This document shows, piece after piece, positions 48,148 through 57,617 of a stretch of DNA of 64,000 nt; position 1 is the stretch's first letter, and the number at the start of each line of letters is the position of its first letter. Where the stretch lies: NCBI GenBank assembly GCA_036406675.1, contig DASXAO010000085.1:1-64000 (forward strand). Reading direction: 5' to 3'. The notes beneath the pieces are model-generated. The model ran no database searches, had not been told where the DNA came from, and saw only the letters and a program-made list of their open reading frames with translations. The translations under genes and the position numbers were made by a program. This DNA is from SCGC-AG-212-J23 sp036406675. Its GTDB lineage: Bacteria; Pseudomonadota; Gammaproteobacteria; Burkholderiales; SG8-39.

Positions 48148-49110
48148 TTATGCACGGGCGTAATCGCTGCGCATGGCGTTGTGGGCAAGGCGCAGCCCGA
48201 AGCGCCAATCTGCCCGGTCCCACGGCGTGAAGCGCGGGATCTGGTAGAAGTCGTCGCCGGCGCGCGCCGCGCCCCAGGCGGTGGAGACTGCGGCGGTAAA
48301 GCCCAACTCGCGCGCCAGCGCGGCATGCTCGGCATGGTAGTCGCGCCGCGGGCTGCCGTTCGGGTAGGCGAACAGGCGAACCGGCGCGGCGATGATCTGC
48401 TCCAGCCTCGCCCGGCTCGCTGCCATCTCGTGCCGGGCGCGGCCGAGCGGGATCTCGGCGAGGATCGGATGCGTGACGGTGTGCGCGCCGATCTCCATGC
48501 CCGCGGCGTGGAGCGAGCGCACCTGCTCCGAGGTCATCATGAGATCCGTGGGAACGCGGCTACCGGCCCGCCGCGCGACCTCGAGAGCGGCGCGGCGGCG
48601 GCGCTCGGGCTCGAAGTATTTCAGGCGGGCGAGGATCCGGTCGATGGCGCCCGCCCGCTGTGCGGGATCGCCGAGAGGGTGCTTGCCCAGCCCGAGATCA
48701 TCGAGGTCCAGCTCTGCGCTACCCGCGCAGCGCAGCGCCTCGATCACGATGTCGTTGAACATGCAGCCGCCGTCGAGAAATCCGGTGGCGACGAAGAAAG
48801 TCGCCGGCAGGCCCAGGCGCAGCAGGATAGGCAGCGCGACCTTGTAGTTGTCCGCGTAGCCGTCGTCGAAGGTGATGCTCAGGGCTCGCTTCGGCAGGCG
48901 GTTTTCGCGCAGCGCGCGCACCGCCTCGCTCAGGGGCAGCACCTCGAAGTTGGCTTTGACCCAGCGCATCCGGTGCTCGAACTCCTCCGCGCTGGGCTCT
49001 GCGCTCAGGAGCGGGTCATGCTCGGGCAGGATGCGGTGGTAAGCCAGCACGCTGAGCCGCGGCGAACGCGGCACCCCGAGCAGAAAAGTCATGGCGAGAT
49101 TGGCCATCAT
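48148..49110 (-). CDS. Polysaccharide deacetylase family protein (second)
   Basis: A 320-residue NodB-type protein: SVLAYHRILPEHD, motif 1 SITFDDGYADNY, motif 2 EIGAHTVTHPIL, and FAYPNGSPRRDYHAEH. No signal peptide, so it acts in the cytoplasm or at the membrane. It differs from the one at 28852 (closer to PgaB/IcaB-like plans) and is coupled to the ATP-grasp gene by a 4-bp overlap. It probably removes an acetyl group from an amino sugar, exposing an amine for acylation or aminoacylation. Confidence 0.88.
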   Translation of the reverse strand: MMANLAMTFLLGVPRSPRLSVLAYHRILPEHDPLLSAEPSAEEFEHRMRWVKANFEVLPLSEAVRALRENRLPKRALSITFDDGYADNYKVALPILLRLGLPATFFVATGFLDGGCMFNDIVIEALRCAGSAELDLDDLGLGKHPLGDPAQRAGAIDRILARLKYFEPERRRRAALEVARRAGSRVPTDLMMTSEQVRSLHAAGMEIGAHTVTHPILAEIPLGRARHEMAASRARLEQIIAAPVRLFAYPNGSPRRDYHAEHAALARELGFTAAVSTAWGAARAGDDFYQIPRFTPWDRADWRFGLRLAHNAMRSDYARA

Positions 49111-50483
49111 TGGCCCTGCCTGCGCTTGGCCGCAGCGTCGTCGTCCGCCGGGGCCATGTCGGCACGAGAGGGCGTATCCATCCTGCGAGCGTCATTTTCG
49201 AGCGCGTTGGCCGCCGAGCTCGCGATGAGCGCCGTCAGGAAGGCAGTCACCCGCCGCCGAGAAGGAGACACCCTTCGACTGCTCGCCGCCAAGGCTCTCC
49301 AGAGGCGCCTCTGCTTGCGCACTAGCCTCGACGGCAGAGCGCCCACGGCGAGCCGAAGGCTCCTCAGGCTGGGCCTGATGTCGTCTCGCGCCCAATAGAG
49401 AAGCGCGACCGGCCGCTGCGACACCGCCCGCCTCACGACCTGGCAGGCGTACCAGAACAGGGAGAGCGGATCCCGCTCGGCATTGACCCAGACATAGCGA
49501 TGCCGCTGCTTCGTAGTGGGCAGCGGCAGTCCGGCCTGGTGACAGTATTCCAGATACGGCAGGTCGACCCCGTTGGCGATGCAGCACCCGAGCCAGAAAT
49601 CCGTCCGGCCCACCGTGGGCTCGATGACCCAAGGCGTCCCGCGGGCATCCCGCTTGAGCTCCAGCGAAACCGGCCCGGTCAGGTCGAGTCCCTCGAAGAA
49701 GCGTTGCGCCGCGTCGAATACGGCATCGTCCTGCACGGGCTCTGCGACCGTGGTGTGGCCCATTGGCCGGGCCCGGAGCTTCCGCCCATCGAAGCGAGCG
49801 ACCACGCGTCCCCGGTCGAGATACAGCGCGCAGAACGACAATTTGCTCTCCGTGCCGGGGATCCAGTCCTGGATCAGGACCGGGAAATCGGCCGGGAATT
49901 CCATCGCGAGACGCCTGAGATCGGCCCTGGATTGCAGGAGCCGTACCTTGAACCCCCGCAACGGCCGCACCGGTTTCGCGATGACTGGAAAGCCGAGCTC
50001 GGGCGCCAGCCTGTCGGCCTCGTCGGCATGGTCGAGCTGCCAGGTCCGCGGATAGGGCAGGCGCGCGCGCTCGCACTGTCTTTGAAGGGACGACTTCAAG
50101 ACCAGGCCGGCGATCGTTTCGCGGCAGTGCGACCAGCTCAGCCGGTAATGGCCGGCCAACAGCGGCCAAGCCCGCGCCACGACGCTCACCATGTTGTCGT
50201 TGGTCAGGAAAAGGACCGGCGCGGCGCGCCCCAGCCGCGGCCTAATCTCGAGCAAGGCATCGATGAGGCTAGCCCCATTTACATCGCGCGCGGGGTGCAG
50301 AACGGCATGCCGTGTCGTGGTCCCCGGCAAGGCGTCGTTGGCCTCCAGCGCGTGCACCTCGACGCCCCGGCGCCCGAGGGAACGTGCAACCGCGAGACCA
50401 TGCGCACACATCCCCACGATCAGCGCGGTGGGCCGCGCGGCGGAGCACCGCACGCGCCGTCTGGAATGCGCGTTGCGTCTCAT
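49107..50483 (-). CDS. ATP-grasp ligase-like protein
   Basis: A 458-residue protein of the carbamoyl-phosphate-synthase-like ATP-grasp fold. The N-terminal segment is ALIVGMCAHGLAVARSL; KSSLQRQCERARLPYPRTW, FPVIAKPVRPLRGFKV and VLIQDWIPG line the ATP site, and VSLELKRDARGTPWVIEPTVGRTDFW holds the metal residues. A basic C-terminal tail of about 80 residues follows. Such ligases join a carboxylate to an amine. Sitting among amidotransferases and the ACP module, it may attach an amino acid to the glycan. Overlaps both neighbours. Confidence 0.82.
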   Translation of the reverse strand: MRRNAHSRRRVRCSAARPTALIVGMCAHGLAVARSLGRRGVEVHALEANDALPGTTTRHAVLHPARDVNGASLIDALLEIRPRLGRAAPVLFLTNDNMVSVVARAWPLLAGHYRLSWSHCRETIAGLVLKSSLQRQCERARLPYPRTWQLDHADEADRLAPELGFPVIAKPVRPLRGFKVRLLQSRADLRRLAMEFPADFPVLIQDWIPGTESKLSFCALYLDRGRVVARFDGRKLRARPMGHTTVAEPVQDDAVFDAAQRFFEGLDLTGPVSLELKRDARGTPWVIEPTVGRTDFWLGCCIANGVDLPYLEYCHQAGLPLPTTKQRHRYVWVNAERDPLSLFWYACQVVRRAVSQRPVALLYWARDDIRPSLRSLRLAVGALPSRLVRKQRRLWRALAASSRRVSPSRRRVTAFLTALIASSAANALENDARRMDTPSRADMAPADDDAAAKRRQGQ

Positions 50484-52408
50484 ACTGCCACCCTCAGCGC
50501 AGGCGCGATTTCGGGCGCGTCCATGGCGTTTTTCAGGAACGCCTCGAACATGAGGAGCGTCCAGATCGGCGTGCTGTGGTCGCGCGCGCCGCTTTCGTGC
50601 TGGGCGAGGAGCTGGGCCAGATAGCCGGAATTGAACCAGCCGCTCTCGGCGAGCCGCCCACCGACGAGCGCCTCGCGCATGGCCGCGCGCAGGGGGCCCC
50701 GGAACCATCGCGCGAGCGGCACGGCGAAGCCCATCTTGGCCCGGTACAGCACCTCGTGCGAAAGCTGCGGCTCCATGGCTTTCTTCAGCAGCCGCTTGCT
50801 TTCGTTTCCCCTGACCTTGAAGGACGAGGGCAGAGTAGCGAGCCACTCGACCAAGGGATGGTCCATCAGCGGCTCGCGCACCTCGAGCGAATGCGCCATG
50901 CTCGCGCGGTCGACCTTGGTGTTGATGTCGCCGACGAGATAGGTCTTGAGATCGAGGTACTGCACGAGCCCGAGCGCGTCCTCGGTGTTCGCGCGCGCGG
51001 CGTGCCGGTGGAAGACCTCGATGGCGTTGTAGCCGCCGAGCTCGGCCTTGAAGGCGTTGCTGTAGAGGCGCTCACGCATGTCGTTCGCCACGAACGACAC
51101 GCTGTGGAAGTAGGCCTCGACCGAGCTGCGCGCGAGCGCCTGGAACGTGGTCTTGGCGCGGAACACCTGCGGCGCCCAGTCGGCCTTCGGATAGACGCGG
51201 CCCAGCAGCCCGAAGGCCGGCCGTCGCAGCGCGAGCGGCAGCATGCCGCGCAGGCGTTCCTCGATGGCGTGGAAGCGGTAGCGCCGGTAGCCGCCGAAGC
51301 TCTCGTCGCCGCCGTCCCCCGAGAGCGCGACGGTGACGTGCCGCCGCGCGAGCTGGCACACGCGATAGGTGGGGATCGCCGAGCTGTCGGCGTAGGGCTC
51401 GTCGTAGGTGCGCGCAAGCTCGTCGACCAGGCCGAAGTCGTCGCTGTCGACGTTGTCGACGAAGTGGCGCGTGCGGTAGCGCTCGGCGACCTCGCGGGCG
51501 TAACGCGACTCGTCGAAGGCCGGGTCGCTGAAGGAGATCGAGCAGGTGTTGACGGGCTGCTCGCTCACGCCCGCCATGGTCGCCACCACGGCGCTGGAGT
51601 CGACGCCGCCCGAGAGGAAGGCGCCGAGAGGCACCTCGGAAATCATCCTCAGGCGCACCGACTCGCGCAGGCGCTCGACCAGCTCGGCCTGCGCGTCGGA
51701 CTCGCCGATCGGGTTGTCGAGAGTGAAGCGCACGTCCCAGTACTCGCGCGGCGCGGCCGCGGGCTGGCCGCGGCGCAGGGTGAGCGTGTGCGCGGGCGCG
51801 AGCTTGCGCGCCATCCGGTAAACGGTGCGCGGCTCCGGGATGTAGCCGAACGCGAAGTAGTCCTCGATGGCGAGCGGGTCCAGCTCGCGCTTGAGGCCCG
51901 GGTGCGCGGCGAGCGACTTCAGCTCCGAGCCGAAGATGAGCTGGCCATCGCCCAGCACGGCGTAATAGAGCGGCTTCACGCCCAGCCGGTCGCGCGCGAG
52001 GAACAGCGTCTCGCGGTTGCGGTCCCACAGCGCGAAGGCGAACATGCCGCGGAAGCGCTCGACGCAGGCTTCGCCCCAGGCCTCCCAGGCGTGCACGATG
52101 ACCTCGGTGTCGCTCTTCGTGCGGAACACGTGCCCGAGCGCGGCGAGCTCGGGAATCAGCTCCTGGTAGTTGTAGATCTCGCCGTTGAACACCACCACTA
52201 CGCTGCCGTCCTCGTTGAAGAGCGGCTGCTGCCCGGTGGCGAGGTCGATGATCGAGAGGCGGCGGTGGCCGAGCCCGACGCCGGGCTCGAGGTGCAGGCC
52301 GTCGGCGTCCGGCCCGCGGTGGGCCTGTGTCTGGTTCATCCGCGAGAGCTGCGCGCGCGAGACTTCCCGCTTGCCCTTCAGGTCGACGATGCCGGTGATT
52401 CCGCACAT
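50480..52408 (-). CDS. XrtA-system amidotransferase (asparagine synthase family, TIGR03108-like)
   Basis: A 642-residue enzyme with intact Cys2 (MCGITGIVDLKG), NGEIYNYQELIPEL, and the synthetase loop SGGVDSS followed by SGDGGDESFGGYRRY. It is the canonical XrtA amidotransferase, located near xrtA. Likely transfers glutamine-derived nitrogen to a uronate of the EPS. Third and most typical asparagine-synthase homologue in the window; it has the closest relation to the one at 32224. Confidence 0.93.
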   Translation of the reverse strand: MCGITGIVDLKGKREVSRAQLSRMNQTQAHRGPDADGLHLEPGVGLGHRRLSIIDLATGQQPLFNEDGSVVVVFNGEIYNYQELIPELAALGHVFRTKSDTEVIVHAWEAWGEACVERFRGMFAFALWDRNRETLFLARDRLGVKPLYYAVLGDGQLIFGSELKSLAAHPGLKRELDPLAIEDYFAFGYIPEPRTVYRMARKLAPAHTLTLRRGQPAAAPREYWDVRFTLDNPIGESDAQAELVERLRESVRLRMISEVPLGAFLSGGVDSSAVVATMAGVSEQPVNTCSISFSDPAFDESRYAREVAERYRTRHFVDNVDSDDFGLVDELARTYDEPYADSSAIPTYRVCQLARRHVTVALSGDGGDESFGGYRRYRFHAIEERLRGMLPLALRRPAFGLLGRVYPKADWAPQVFRAKTTFQALARSSVEAYFHSVSFVANDMRERLYSNAFKAELGGYNAIEVFHRHAARANTEDALGLVQYLDLKTYLVGDINTKVDRASMAHSLEVREPLMDHPLVEWLATLPSSFKVRGNESKRLLKKAMEPQLSHEVLYRAKMGFAVPLARWFRGPLRAAMREALVGGRLAESGWFNSGYLAQLLAQHESGARDHSTPIWTLLMFEAFLKNAMDAPEIAPALRVAV

Positions 52409-52419
52409 GACGAAGCCCC

Positions 52420-53595
52420 TCAGCGCGTCGACAGCGCTTCGGCAGCCGGCGGCACGGTGACGCCGGCCGCGGCGAGCGCGGTCTCGTAGAGGCTGCAATA
52501 GTCGGTGACCATGCGCGCGAGGCTGAAGCGGCTCTGCGCGACGCGCCTGGCGGCCTTGGCGTGGCGCCGCGCGATCGCACGGTCGGTCGAGTACTGTCCA
52601 AGCGCGTCGGCCAGCGCGTCGTTGTCGGCCGGCGGCACCAGCAGGCCGGTCAGGCCGGACTCGATGAGCTCGGCGTTGCCGCCGACGCGCGTGGCAATGA
52701 CCGGCAGCCGCGTGGCCATCGCTTCGAGAATGGTGTTCGAGATGCCCTCGCCGAGCGAGGGAAGGACGAAGCAATCCAGCCCGCGCATCACCTCGGCGAT
52801 ATCGGCGCGCTCGCCGGCGAGCCACACCCGCTCGGCCAGGCCCTCCTGCTGGACCAGCCGCTCCACCGCCGGGCGCATCGGCCCGTCCCCGACGAGCGCG
52901 AGGCGCAGCCGGCTCGCGGAGCGCTGCGTCGCGCGCGCGAACGCCCGCACCAGATTCGGCAGGTCCTTGACCGGATCCATGCGCCCCACCCAGCCGACGA
53001 CGAAGTCTTCCTGGCCGAACGGGCAGCCCTCGATTCGCCCCCGCACCTGTACCGGCCTGAAACGCTCCGTATCGACGCCGTTGTAGATCTGCGAAACGCG
53101 CTGCGACGGCACGCCGACCCGGCGTTCGAGGTAGTCCTCGAGGTGGCGCGAGAGCGCGATATAGCGACTGACGAAGGGCCGGTACAGCGCGCGCACGTAC
53201 TGGTAGCGACGGCGCTTGCCGTCGGGATCGGCGCGGTTCCACCCGTGCTCCCCGTGGATGCGAACCGGGACGCCCGCAGCCCAGGCCGGCACCACGGCCT
53301 CGAGCGCCGCAAGGTTGCGGGTATGCACCACGGCCGGCCGCAGCCGGCGAAAGAGGCGATAGAGCCGCGGGTAGTCGCGCACCAGATGGCCGGGCCCCTT
53401 GTCGAGCTCGATGAACTCCACGTCGGACCGCTGTACCCGCTCGGCAAAGCCGCCGCAAACGCGCGTGAGCGAGAGCACGGCGTGGCGCCAGCGCTGTGCC
53501 GGCATGCGATTGAGCAGGTTGACGAGGCCGTTCTCCAGCCCGCCGACGCTGAAGGAGTACACCACGTGCACGATGAGCGGGGCGGGCGTGCTCAT
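52420..53595 (-). CDS. XrtA-system glycosyltransferase (TIGR03088-like)
   Basis: A 391-residue GT4 enzyme. The start PLIVHVVYSFSVGGLENGLVNL is the signature of PEP-CTERM sugar transferase group 2. The donor site has VGWVGRMDPVKDLPNL and PSLGEGISNTILEAMATRLPVI. Overlaps the xrtA stop by 4 bp. Adds a sugar of the EPS at the cytoplasmic face. Confidence 0.93.
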   Translation of the reverse strand: MSTPAPLIVHVVYSFSVGGLENGLVNLLNRMPAQRWRHAVLSLTRVCGGFAERVQRSDVEFIELDKGPGHLVRDYPRLYRLFRRLRPAVVHTRNLAALEAVVPAWAAGVPVRIHGEHGWNRADPDGKRRRYQYVRALYRPFVSRYIALSRHLEDYLERRVGVPSQRVSQIYNGVDTERFRPVQVRGRIEGCPFGQEDFVVGWVGRMDPVKDLPNLVRAFARATQRSASRLRLALVGDGPMRPAVERLVQQEGLAERVWLAGERADIAEVMRGLDCFVLPSLGEGISNTILEAMATRLPVIATRVGGNAELIESGLTGLLVPPADNDALADALGQYSTDRAIARRHAKAARRVAQSRFSLARMVTDYCSLYETALAAAGVTVPPAAEALSTR

Positions 53596-55169
53596 CGCGA
53601 TTCCTTTTGCGCCGCCACGCGCAGGGCATGGTCGATCGCCGGCAGCATTTCTCTCGCGAACATCCGCAAGGTCTCCGCGGCGGCCTGCGGTCGCGCCTCG
53701 TAGGGCGCCGCCAGCACGATGGCGACGGAATCGTCGGCGCGGCGCAGCAGCTTGTCGCGGGCGAGGAGCGCCTTCGCCACGTAGGGATTGCTGAGGTCGC
53801 GTCCGCCGATGCGATACCAGTCCCACACCAGAAGCCGACCGGTCGCCGAGCCTAGCCGCGTCTGGCGCAGCTGCACCTTGCCGCTGGGCAACTCCACGGC
53901 GTCCGTCGACTCGCCGATCCTCGACCAGGGCGACGGACTGGCACCCGCTACGAGATTCTGCGAGCCCACGAGCTCGGCTCCCGGGTGCTGGTTGCGGTAA
54001 TACCCGAGGTAGACGGCGACGCTGATCTCTCCTTTGCGATACACCGCGAGCGTCGACGCCGCCGCGCCAGGGTAATGCGGGCGCCAGTGCATGTCCTTCT
54101 GCGGCTCGAGCGACCAGCCCGAAGCCGCAGCCGGCGCAGCGAGGCGGACAGGCGCGGGATCCGTCCGGTCGAGGTACGGCACGCAGAGCGGCCACGCGGC
54201 CGCGAGCAGCGCCGTGCCGGACGCCGCGAATGCGAAGCCCGCCGCCCGTGCGGGCGTGGCTTGACTGAAAGCGCGCGCCTGCGGCAGCGGCGCCGCAGGC
54301 TCGCGCCAGAGCGAGCCGAGCCAGAAGAGCAGGCCGATCACCAGCCCGAAGAACGCCCAGCCGTAAATCAGATGATCGAAGCCCACCGCAAGCCTCATGC
54401 TGCTCAAATGCCCGACCAGCACGATCACGTAGGCACGCACGAAGTTGGCGCCGATCGGCACCACGGTCGAAGCCACGAGGAACAGCGCCCGCTTCCACCA
54501 GGTGCGGTAGGTGAGGTACGCATAGACCGCCCCCACGGTTACGGAGGCGATGAGATAGCGAAGGCCGCTGCAGGCCTCGGCCACGGCCCAATGCCCCGAC
54601 GGGATGGTGAAGAAGGTCCCTTCCCGGAACACCGGGATGCCGGTCACGCGCAGGGCGGCGACGGTGAAGTCCGCGGTCCATTCCATCAGGCGCGGCAGGA
54701 ATGCCTCGCCGAACGGAACGGCGAGCAGCAGGACGCCGAGCGGAAACGCCAATGCCCACGCGACGCGACGTCCGGCCACCGCCACCACCGTCGCGGGCAC
54801 CATGGCCACGAGCGCATACTGCGCGAGCACCTGGACCTGGGCCTCTTCGGCGGCGAGCCAGGCGAATCCGGCGCCGCCCAGGAGTGCGAGGCCCAGGACA
54901 TCCGGCCGCGGTGCGAGCGCGGCGACTTCGCGGCGCTTGCTCCACACGAGGAAGGCGCTGATCGGCACCACGAGGTAGCCATGGGCGAACGTGTCCGAGC
55001 TGCGCCAGATGGCGACGATCGATTTCGCGGTGTCCGAGTAGATGGCGAGAATCGCGAGCACTGCGGCGGCGATGGCGGGCAGCGCCGCGCGCCAGCCGCG
55101 CGGCGGCGCGTGCGAGGCGCGCCGCGCATCGGCGGCCAGGAGCAGGCGATGATCCGCGTCGAGTTTCAT
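53592..55169 (-). CDS. xrtA: Exosortase A fused to EpsI domain
   Basis: A 525-residue integral membrane protease/transpeptidase. Eight or more helices (to about residue 290) carry the catalytic residues Cys200 (EACSGLRYL), Arg245 (NFVRAY) and His266 (GFDHLIYG). The C-terminal about 200 residues are the EpsI domain (GWSLEPQKDMHWRPHYPG to VWDWYRIGGR), here in one chain with the exosortase. XrtA cleaves PEP-CTERM tails, as in the protein encoded at 26903, and is thought to attach the product to a membrane anchor and deliver it to the surface. EpsI may help EPS assembly. Confidence 0.97.
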   Translation of the reverse strand: MKLDADHRLLLAADARRASHAPPRGWRAALPAIAAAVLAILAIYSDTAKSIVAIWRSSDTFAHGYLVVPISAFLVWSKRREVAALAPRPDVLGLALLGGAGFAWLAAEEAQVQVLAQYALVAMVPATVVAVAGRRVAWALAFPLGVLLLAVPFGEAFLPRLMEWTADFTVAALRVTGIPVFREGTFFTIPSGHWAVAEACSGLRYLIASVTVGAVYAYLTYRTWWKRALFLVASTVVPIGANFVRAYVIVLVGHLSSMRLAVGFDHLIYGWAFFGLVIGLLFWLGSLWREPAAPLPQARAFSQATPARAAGFAFAASGTALLAAAWPLCVPYLDRTDPAPVRLAAPAAASGWSLEPQKDMHWRPHYPGAAASTLAVYRKGEISVAVYLGYYRNQHPGAELVGSQNLVAGASPSPWSRIGESTDAVELPSGKVQLRQTRLGSATGRLLVWDWYRIGGRDLSNPYVAKALLARDKLLRRADDSVAIVLAAPYEARPQAAAETLRMFAREMLPAIDHALRVAAQKESR

Positions 55170-55176
55170 GCGGCAG

Positions 55177-56211
55177 TCAGCCCAGGCTCTTCACGAGATG
55201 CGGGCCGATCGCGTTCGCCACCGGCACCGGCAGGCGCTTCCACAACGCGATGAAGGCGCGGTATTTCGGGTTGAGCGGATTGTTCTGCGGGATGCTCGAG
55301 CGGCGGTAGAGGCAGTACTCGTAGGCGAGCGGCGCGGGCTCGAATCCCCAGTTCCGCTTGAAGTCGAACGGGCCGGTGCCCTGCTTGCTGCGGCCGAAGT
55401 CGAAGATGCGCACGCCTTTCTCGCACGCGCGGCGCATCAGCTCCCAGTACTTGAAGTCGTTGGCCGCGAGATCGCGCGCCTCCGTCCGGTCGCCGGCGTA
55501 ATACGGCAGCACTTCATCCTTGAAGTAGAAGCTGAGCACCGAGGACACCGCCTTGCCCTCGGCCGAAACGACCGTCATGACCTCGGCATCCTTGCCGAAG
55601 GCGGCGCGCAGCGCCTCGAAATAGCGCTTTGGCAGGGGCGGCGTGCCGTGGCGGTGGACGTTGTCGGCGTAGAGCTCGAAGAAACGCTCGACGCCGGCAT
55701 CGAGCTCGCTCGCCAGGCCGTTCTTGATGCCCTTTCTCACCATGGCGCGCTGCTTGCGCGGAATGGCGAGCATGTTGGCCTCGACCTGCGGCGCGAGCAC
55801 CTTGCGGAAGCTCGCGTACAGGTCCTGGCGCGGCCAGGCCGGCTCGCGCGGCGCCGGATTGCGAAGCTCCAGGTGCTGCGCGCCGATGCGCTCGCCGAGC
55901 GTGCGCGCAGCGCGGTGCAGGGCCTGCGCGGCTTCGGCGTCGGTCGCGGCGACACCGGCCACGGCGCAGAAAGGAAGCGAGACCAGCGCGTGCCCGAAGA
56001 GCAGGCTCTTCACCTCGGCGAGCGGCAGCACGCCTGCGATCTCGCCCGAGCGCTCGGCGAGCAGGTAGCGCGCGCGGTGACCGAAGCTGCGCTCGATCAC
56101 CTCGCGCCAGCCAATGCGGTGGAAGAACGACGCCGCCGGGCACGCCGCGACGAACGCTTCCCAGCGCGCGGCATCGTCCCGCTCGTAGTCGCGGACGCGT
56201 AGCTGCGTCAT
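55177..56211 (-). CDS. FemAB-family XrtA-system protein
   Basis: A 344-residue FemAB/GNAT-double-domain protein: SFFHRIGWREVIERSFGHRARYLLA, IPRKQRAMVRKGIKNGL, and the C-terminal ANDFKYWELMRRACEKG with FDFGRSKQGTGPFDFKRNWGFEP. FemAB enzymes transfer aminoacyl groups from tRNA to peptidoglycan or glycans. The PEP-CTERM group (TIGR03019) may decorate the EPS. ATG 56211 is chosen; GTG 56214 is one codon longer. Follows the epsA-like regulator with a 14-bp gap. Confidence 0.9.
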   Translation of the reverse strand: MTQLRVRDYERDDAARWEAFVAACPAASFFHRIGWREVIERSFGHRARYLLAERSGEIAGVLPLAEVKSLLFGHALVSLPFCAVAGVAATDAEAAQALHRAARTLGERIGAQHLELRNPAPREPAWPRQDLYASFRKVLAPQVEANMLAIPRKQRAMVRKGIKNGLASELDAGVERFFELYADNVHRHGTPPLPKRYFEALRAAFGKDAEVMTVVSAEGKAVSSVLSFYFKDEVLPYYAGDRTEARDLAANDFKYWELMRRACEKGVRIFDFGRSKQGTGPFDFKRNWGFEPAPLAYEYCLYRRSSIPQNNPLNPKYRAFIALWKRLPVPVANAIGPHLVKSLG

Positions 56212-56225
56212 GACGCCCGGCTTGC

Positions 56226-57200
56226 TTATGCCGTTTCGGTCGCCTGCGCCAGCGCGCCGGTCGCCTGCACCGGCGCTTCGCTCTTCGGCGCCGCCAGGCT
56301 GAGCGCCGCCTGGCGCACCGCCTCGGTGTAGCGCGCGGCCGCCTGCGTCCGGTTGGTGACCCCGATCTTGCGGAAAATCCGCTGAACGTGGTTCTTGACC
56401 GTGAAGGGGCTGATCTCGAGCGCGGCCGCGATCTGCACGTTGGTCCTGCCGCGGCACAGCGCGTCGAGCACTTCCATCTCGCGCGTGCTGAGGTCGAGGA
56501 CGTTGGCGTCCGCGCGCAGCGCGAAGCGGGCATCGTTGAGCGGGAACGCCGGCACCTTGCGGAACGCCGCGTCGATCTGCGCCACCAGGGGCTCGAGCAG
56601 CGAGACGAACGGCTCGAGGCTGCGGCCGCGGGTGAACGAGCTGCAGGTGAAGGCGATGAACAGGCTCTCCTGGCGCGAGCGCTTGTCGTGCACCCCGTGC
56701 ACGAGCACCGAGCGCATGCTTCGCAACGCCGCGTGGATCGCGCAGTGGCAGCCGTGGTCCGCGGTTTCGATGTCGCTCGACTTGAGCATCACCGGCTGGC
56801 GGCCGGCGCCGATCCAGCGGGCGTAGGCCTGCCGCACGAGCGAGTCGATGCGGCAATGCGCGAGCTGGCCCGTGCGCACGCCCGGCAGCCCGGAAGTCAG
56901 GTCGAGCTTCACGTCCCAGGTGTCGAAGTCGCCCCAGGCGGAGAGCAGGATCTCGTGCGGCAGGAAGTGCTGCACCTCGCCGCCGAGCCAGCGGTAGATG
57001 TCGTAGTGGCGGCGGATGCGCCCGCATTCGGCCACCACGCGGAAGAAGCGCGCGCTTTCCTCCCAGGTGAGCTGAAACGACTTGGCTTCGACTTCGTTCG
57101 CCGGCCTGGGCGCGGCCGCCTGGCTCGCAGGCCAGCGCGGAGCCGGGACCGGTTGACTGCCGCCTATCCAGCGCGGAATTCTTGCTTGGACCGTGTTCAT
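56226..57200 (-). CDS. EpsA-type LuxR-family regulator of EPS genes
   Basis: A 324-residue protein. An N-terminal domain (about 40-220) with many Trp, Cys and His (WDVKLDL, DHGCHCAIH) could be a sensor. The C-terminal LuxR helix-turn-helix reads LSTREMEVLDALCRGRTNVQIAAAL...VKNHVQRIFRKIGVTNR. It matches the TIGR03020 EpsA group, whose founding member sits at the head of the Methylobacillus EPS locus. First gene of the large minus-strand operon; GAGAGGG precedes the ATG. It could bind the repeated dyad upstream of the EPS operons (hypothesis). Confidence 0.88.
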   Translation of the reverse strand: MNTVQARIPRWIGGSQPVPAPRWPASQAAAPRPANEVEAKSFQLTWEESARFFRVVAECGRIRRHYDIYRWLGGEVQHFLPHEILLSAWGDFDTWDVKLDLTSGLPGVRTGQLAHCRIDSLVRQAYARWIGAGRQPVMLKSSDIETADHGCHCAIHAALRSMRSVLVHGVHDKRSRQESLFIAFTCSSFTRGRSLEPFVSLLEPLVAQIDAAFRKVPAFPLNDARFALRADANVLDLSTREMEVLDALCRGRTNVQIAAALEISPFTVKNHVQRIFRKIGVTNRTQAAARYTEAVRQAALSLAAPKSEAPVQATGALAQATETA

Positions 57201-57215
57201 CGTTTGGACCCTCTC

Positions 57216-57521
57216 TTAGTGGGAGCTTTTGCCGGCCTTGGGTAGTCTGCGGAACTCGAAACTGCTGATCGAAGCCCCGACGCCCCTGCCGGCCCCCCGC
57301 TCCTCGACCCGCACAATGCGGGCACTGCAGTTCACCTCGATCGGACCGCTGGGGAAGTCCAGGAACTCCAGGCTGAACTTCACCAGCTGCGCCGCTTCAA
57401 GCGCCACGTCGGTGACGAAGTAAACCCCGCTCGCGCTTACGTTGCGTGCGACGGCCTTCCCGCCTCCTTCCAGCTTGATCGCGAGCTCGCTGTCGAACCT
57501 TTCTTCTTTGCGTCCGTGCAT
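57216..57521 (-). CDS. PilZ-domain protein (c-di-GMP binding), copy 1
   Basis: A 101-residue single PilZ domain. The RxxxR motif is RKEER at the N-terminus; the D/NxSxxG motif is NVSASGVYF. The start is set at ATG 57521 by homology with the second PilZ protein (59128-59436), which begins MGARRDERFDSDL; earlier ATGs (to 57596) would add 25 unrelated residues. A c-di-GMP effector beside the EPS regulator fits post-translational control of EPS output. Confidence 0.82.
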   Translation of the reverse strand: MHGRKEERFDSELAIKLEGGGKAVARNVSASGVYFVTDVALEAAQLVKFSLEFLDFPSGPIEVNCSARIVRVEERGAGRGVGASISSFEFRRLPKAGKSSH

Positions 57522-57617
57522 TCTGGTCTCGCTAATCAGGCTTGGCGCCTCGGGCGAGATAGTGGCGGACCGGCGCGTGTCGCGAGCGAGCGACATGTAC
57601 TCTTTTGCGGAGTGCCG

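Noticed and set aside
47158..49398. Plus-strand 746-codon frame
   Set aside because: Runs opposite hydrolase, ACP, deacetylase and ATP-grasp genes that have clear motifs; composition is typical antisense.
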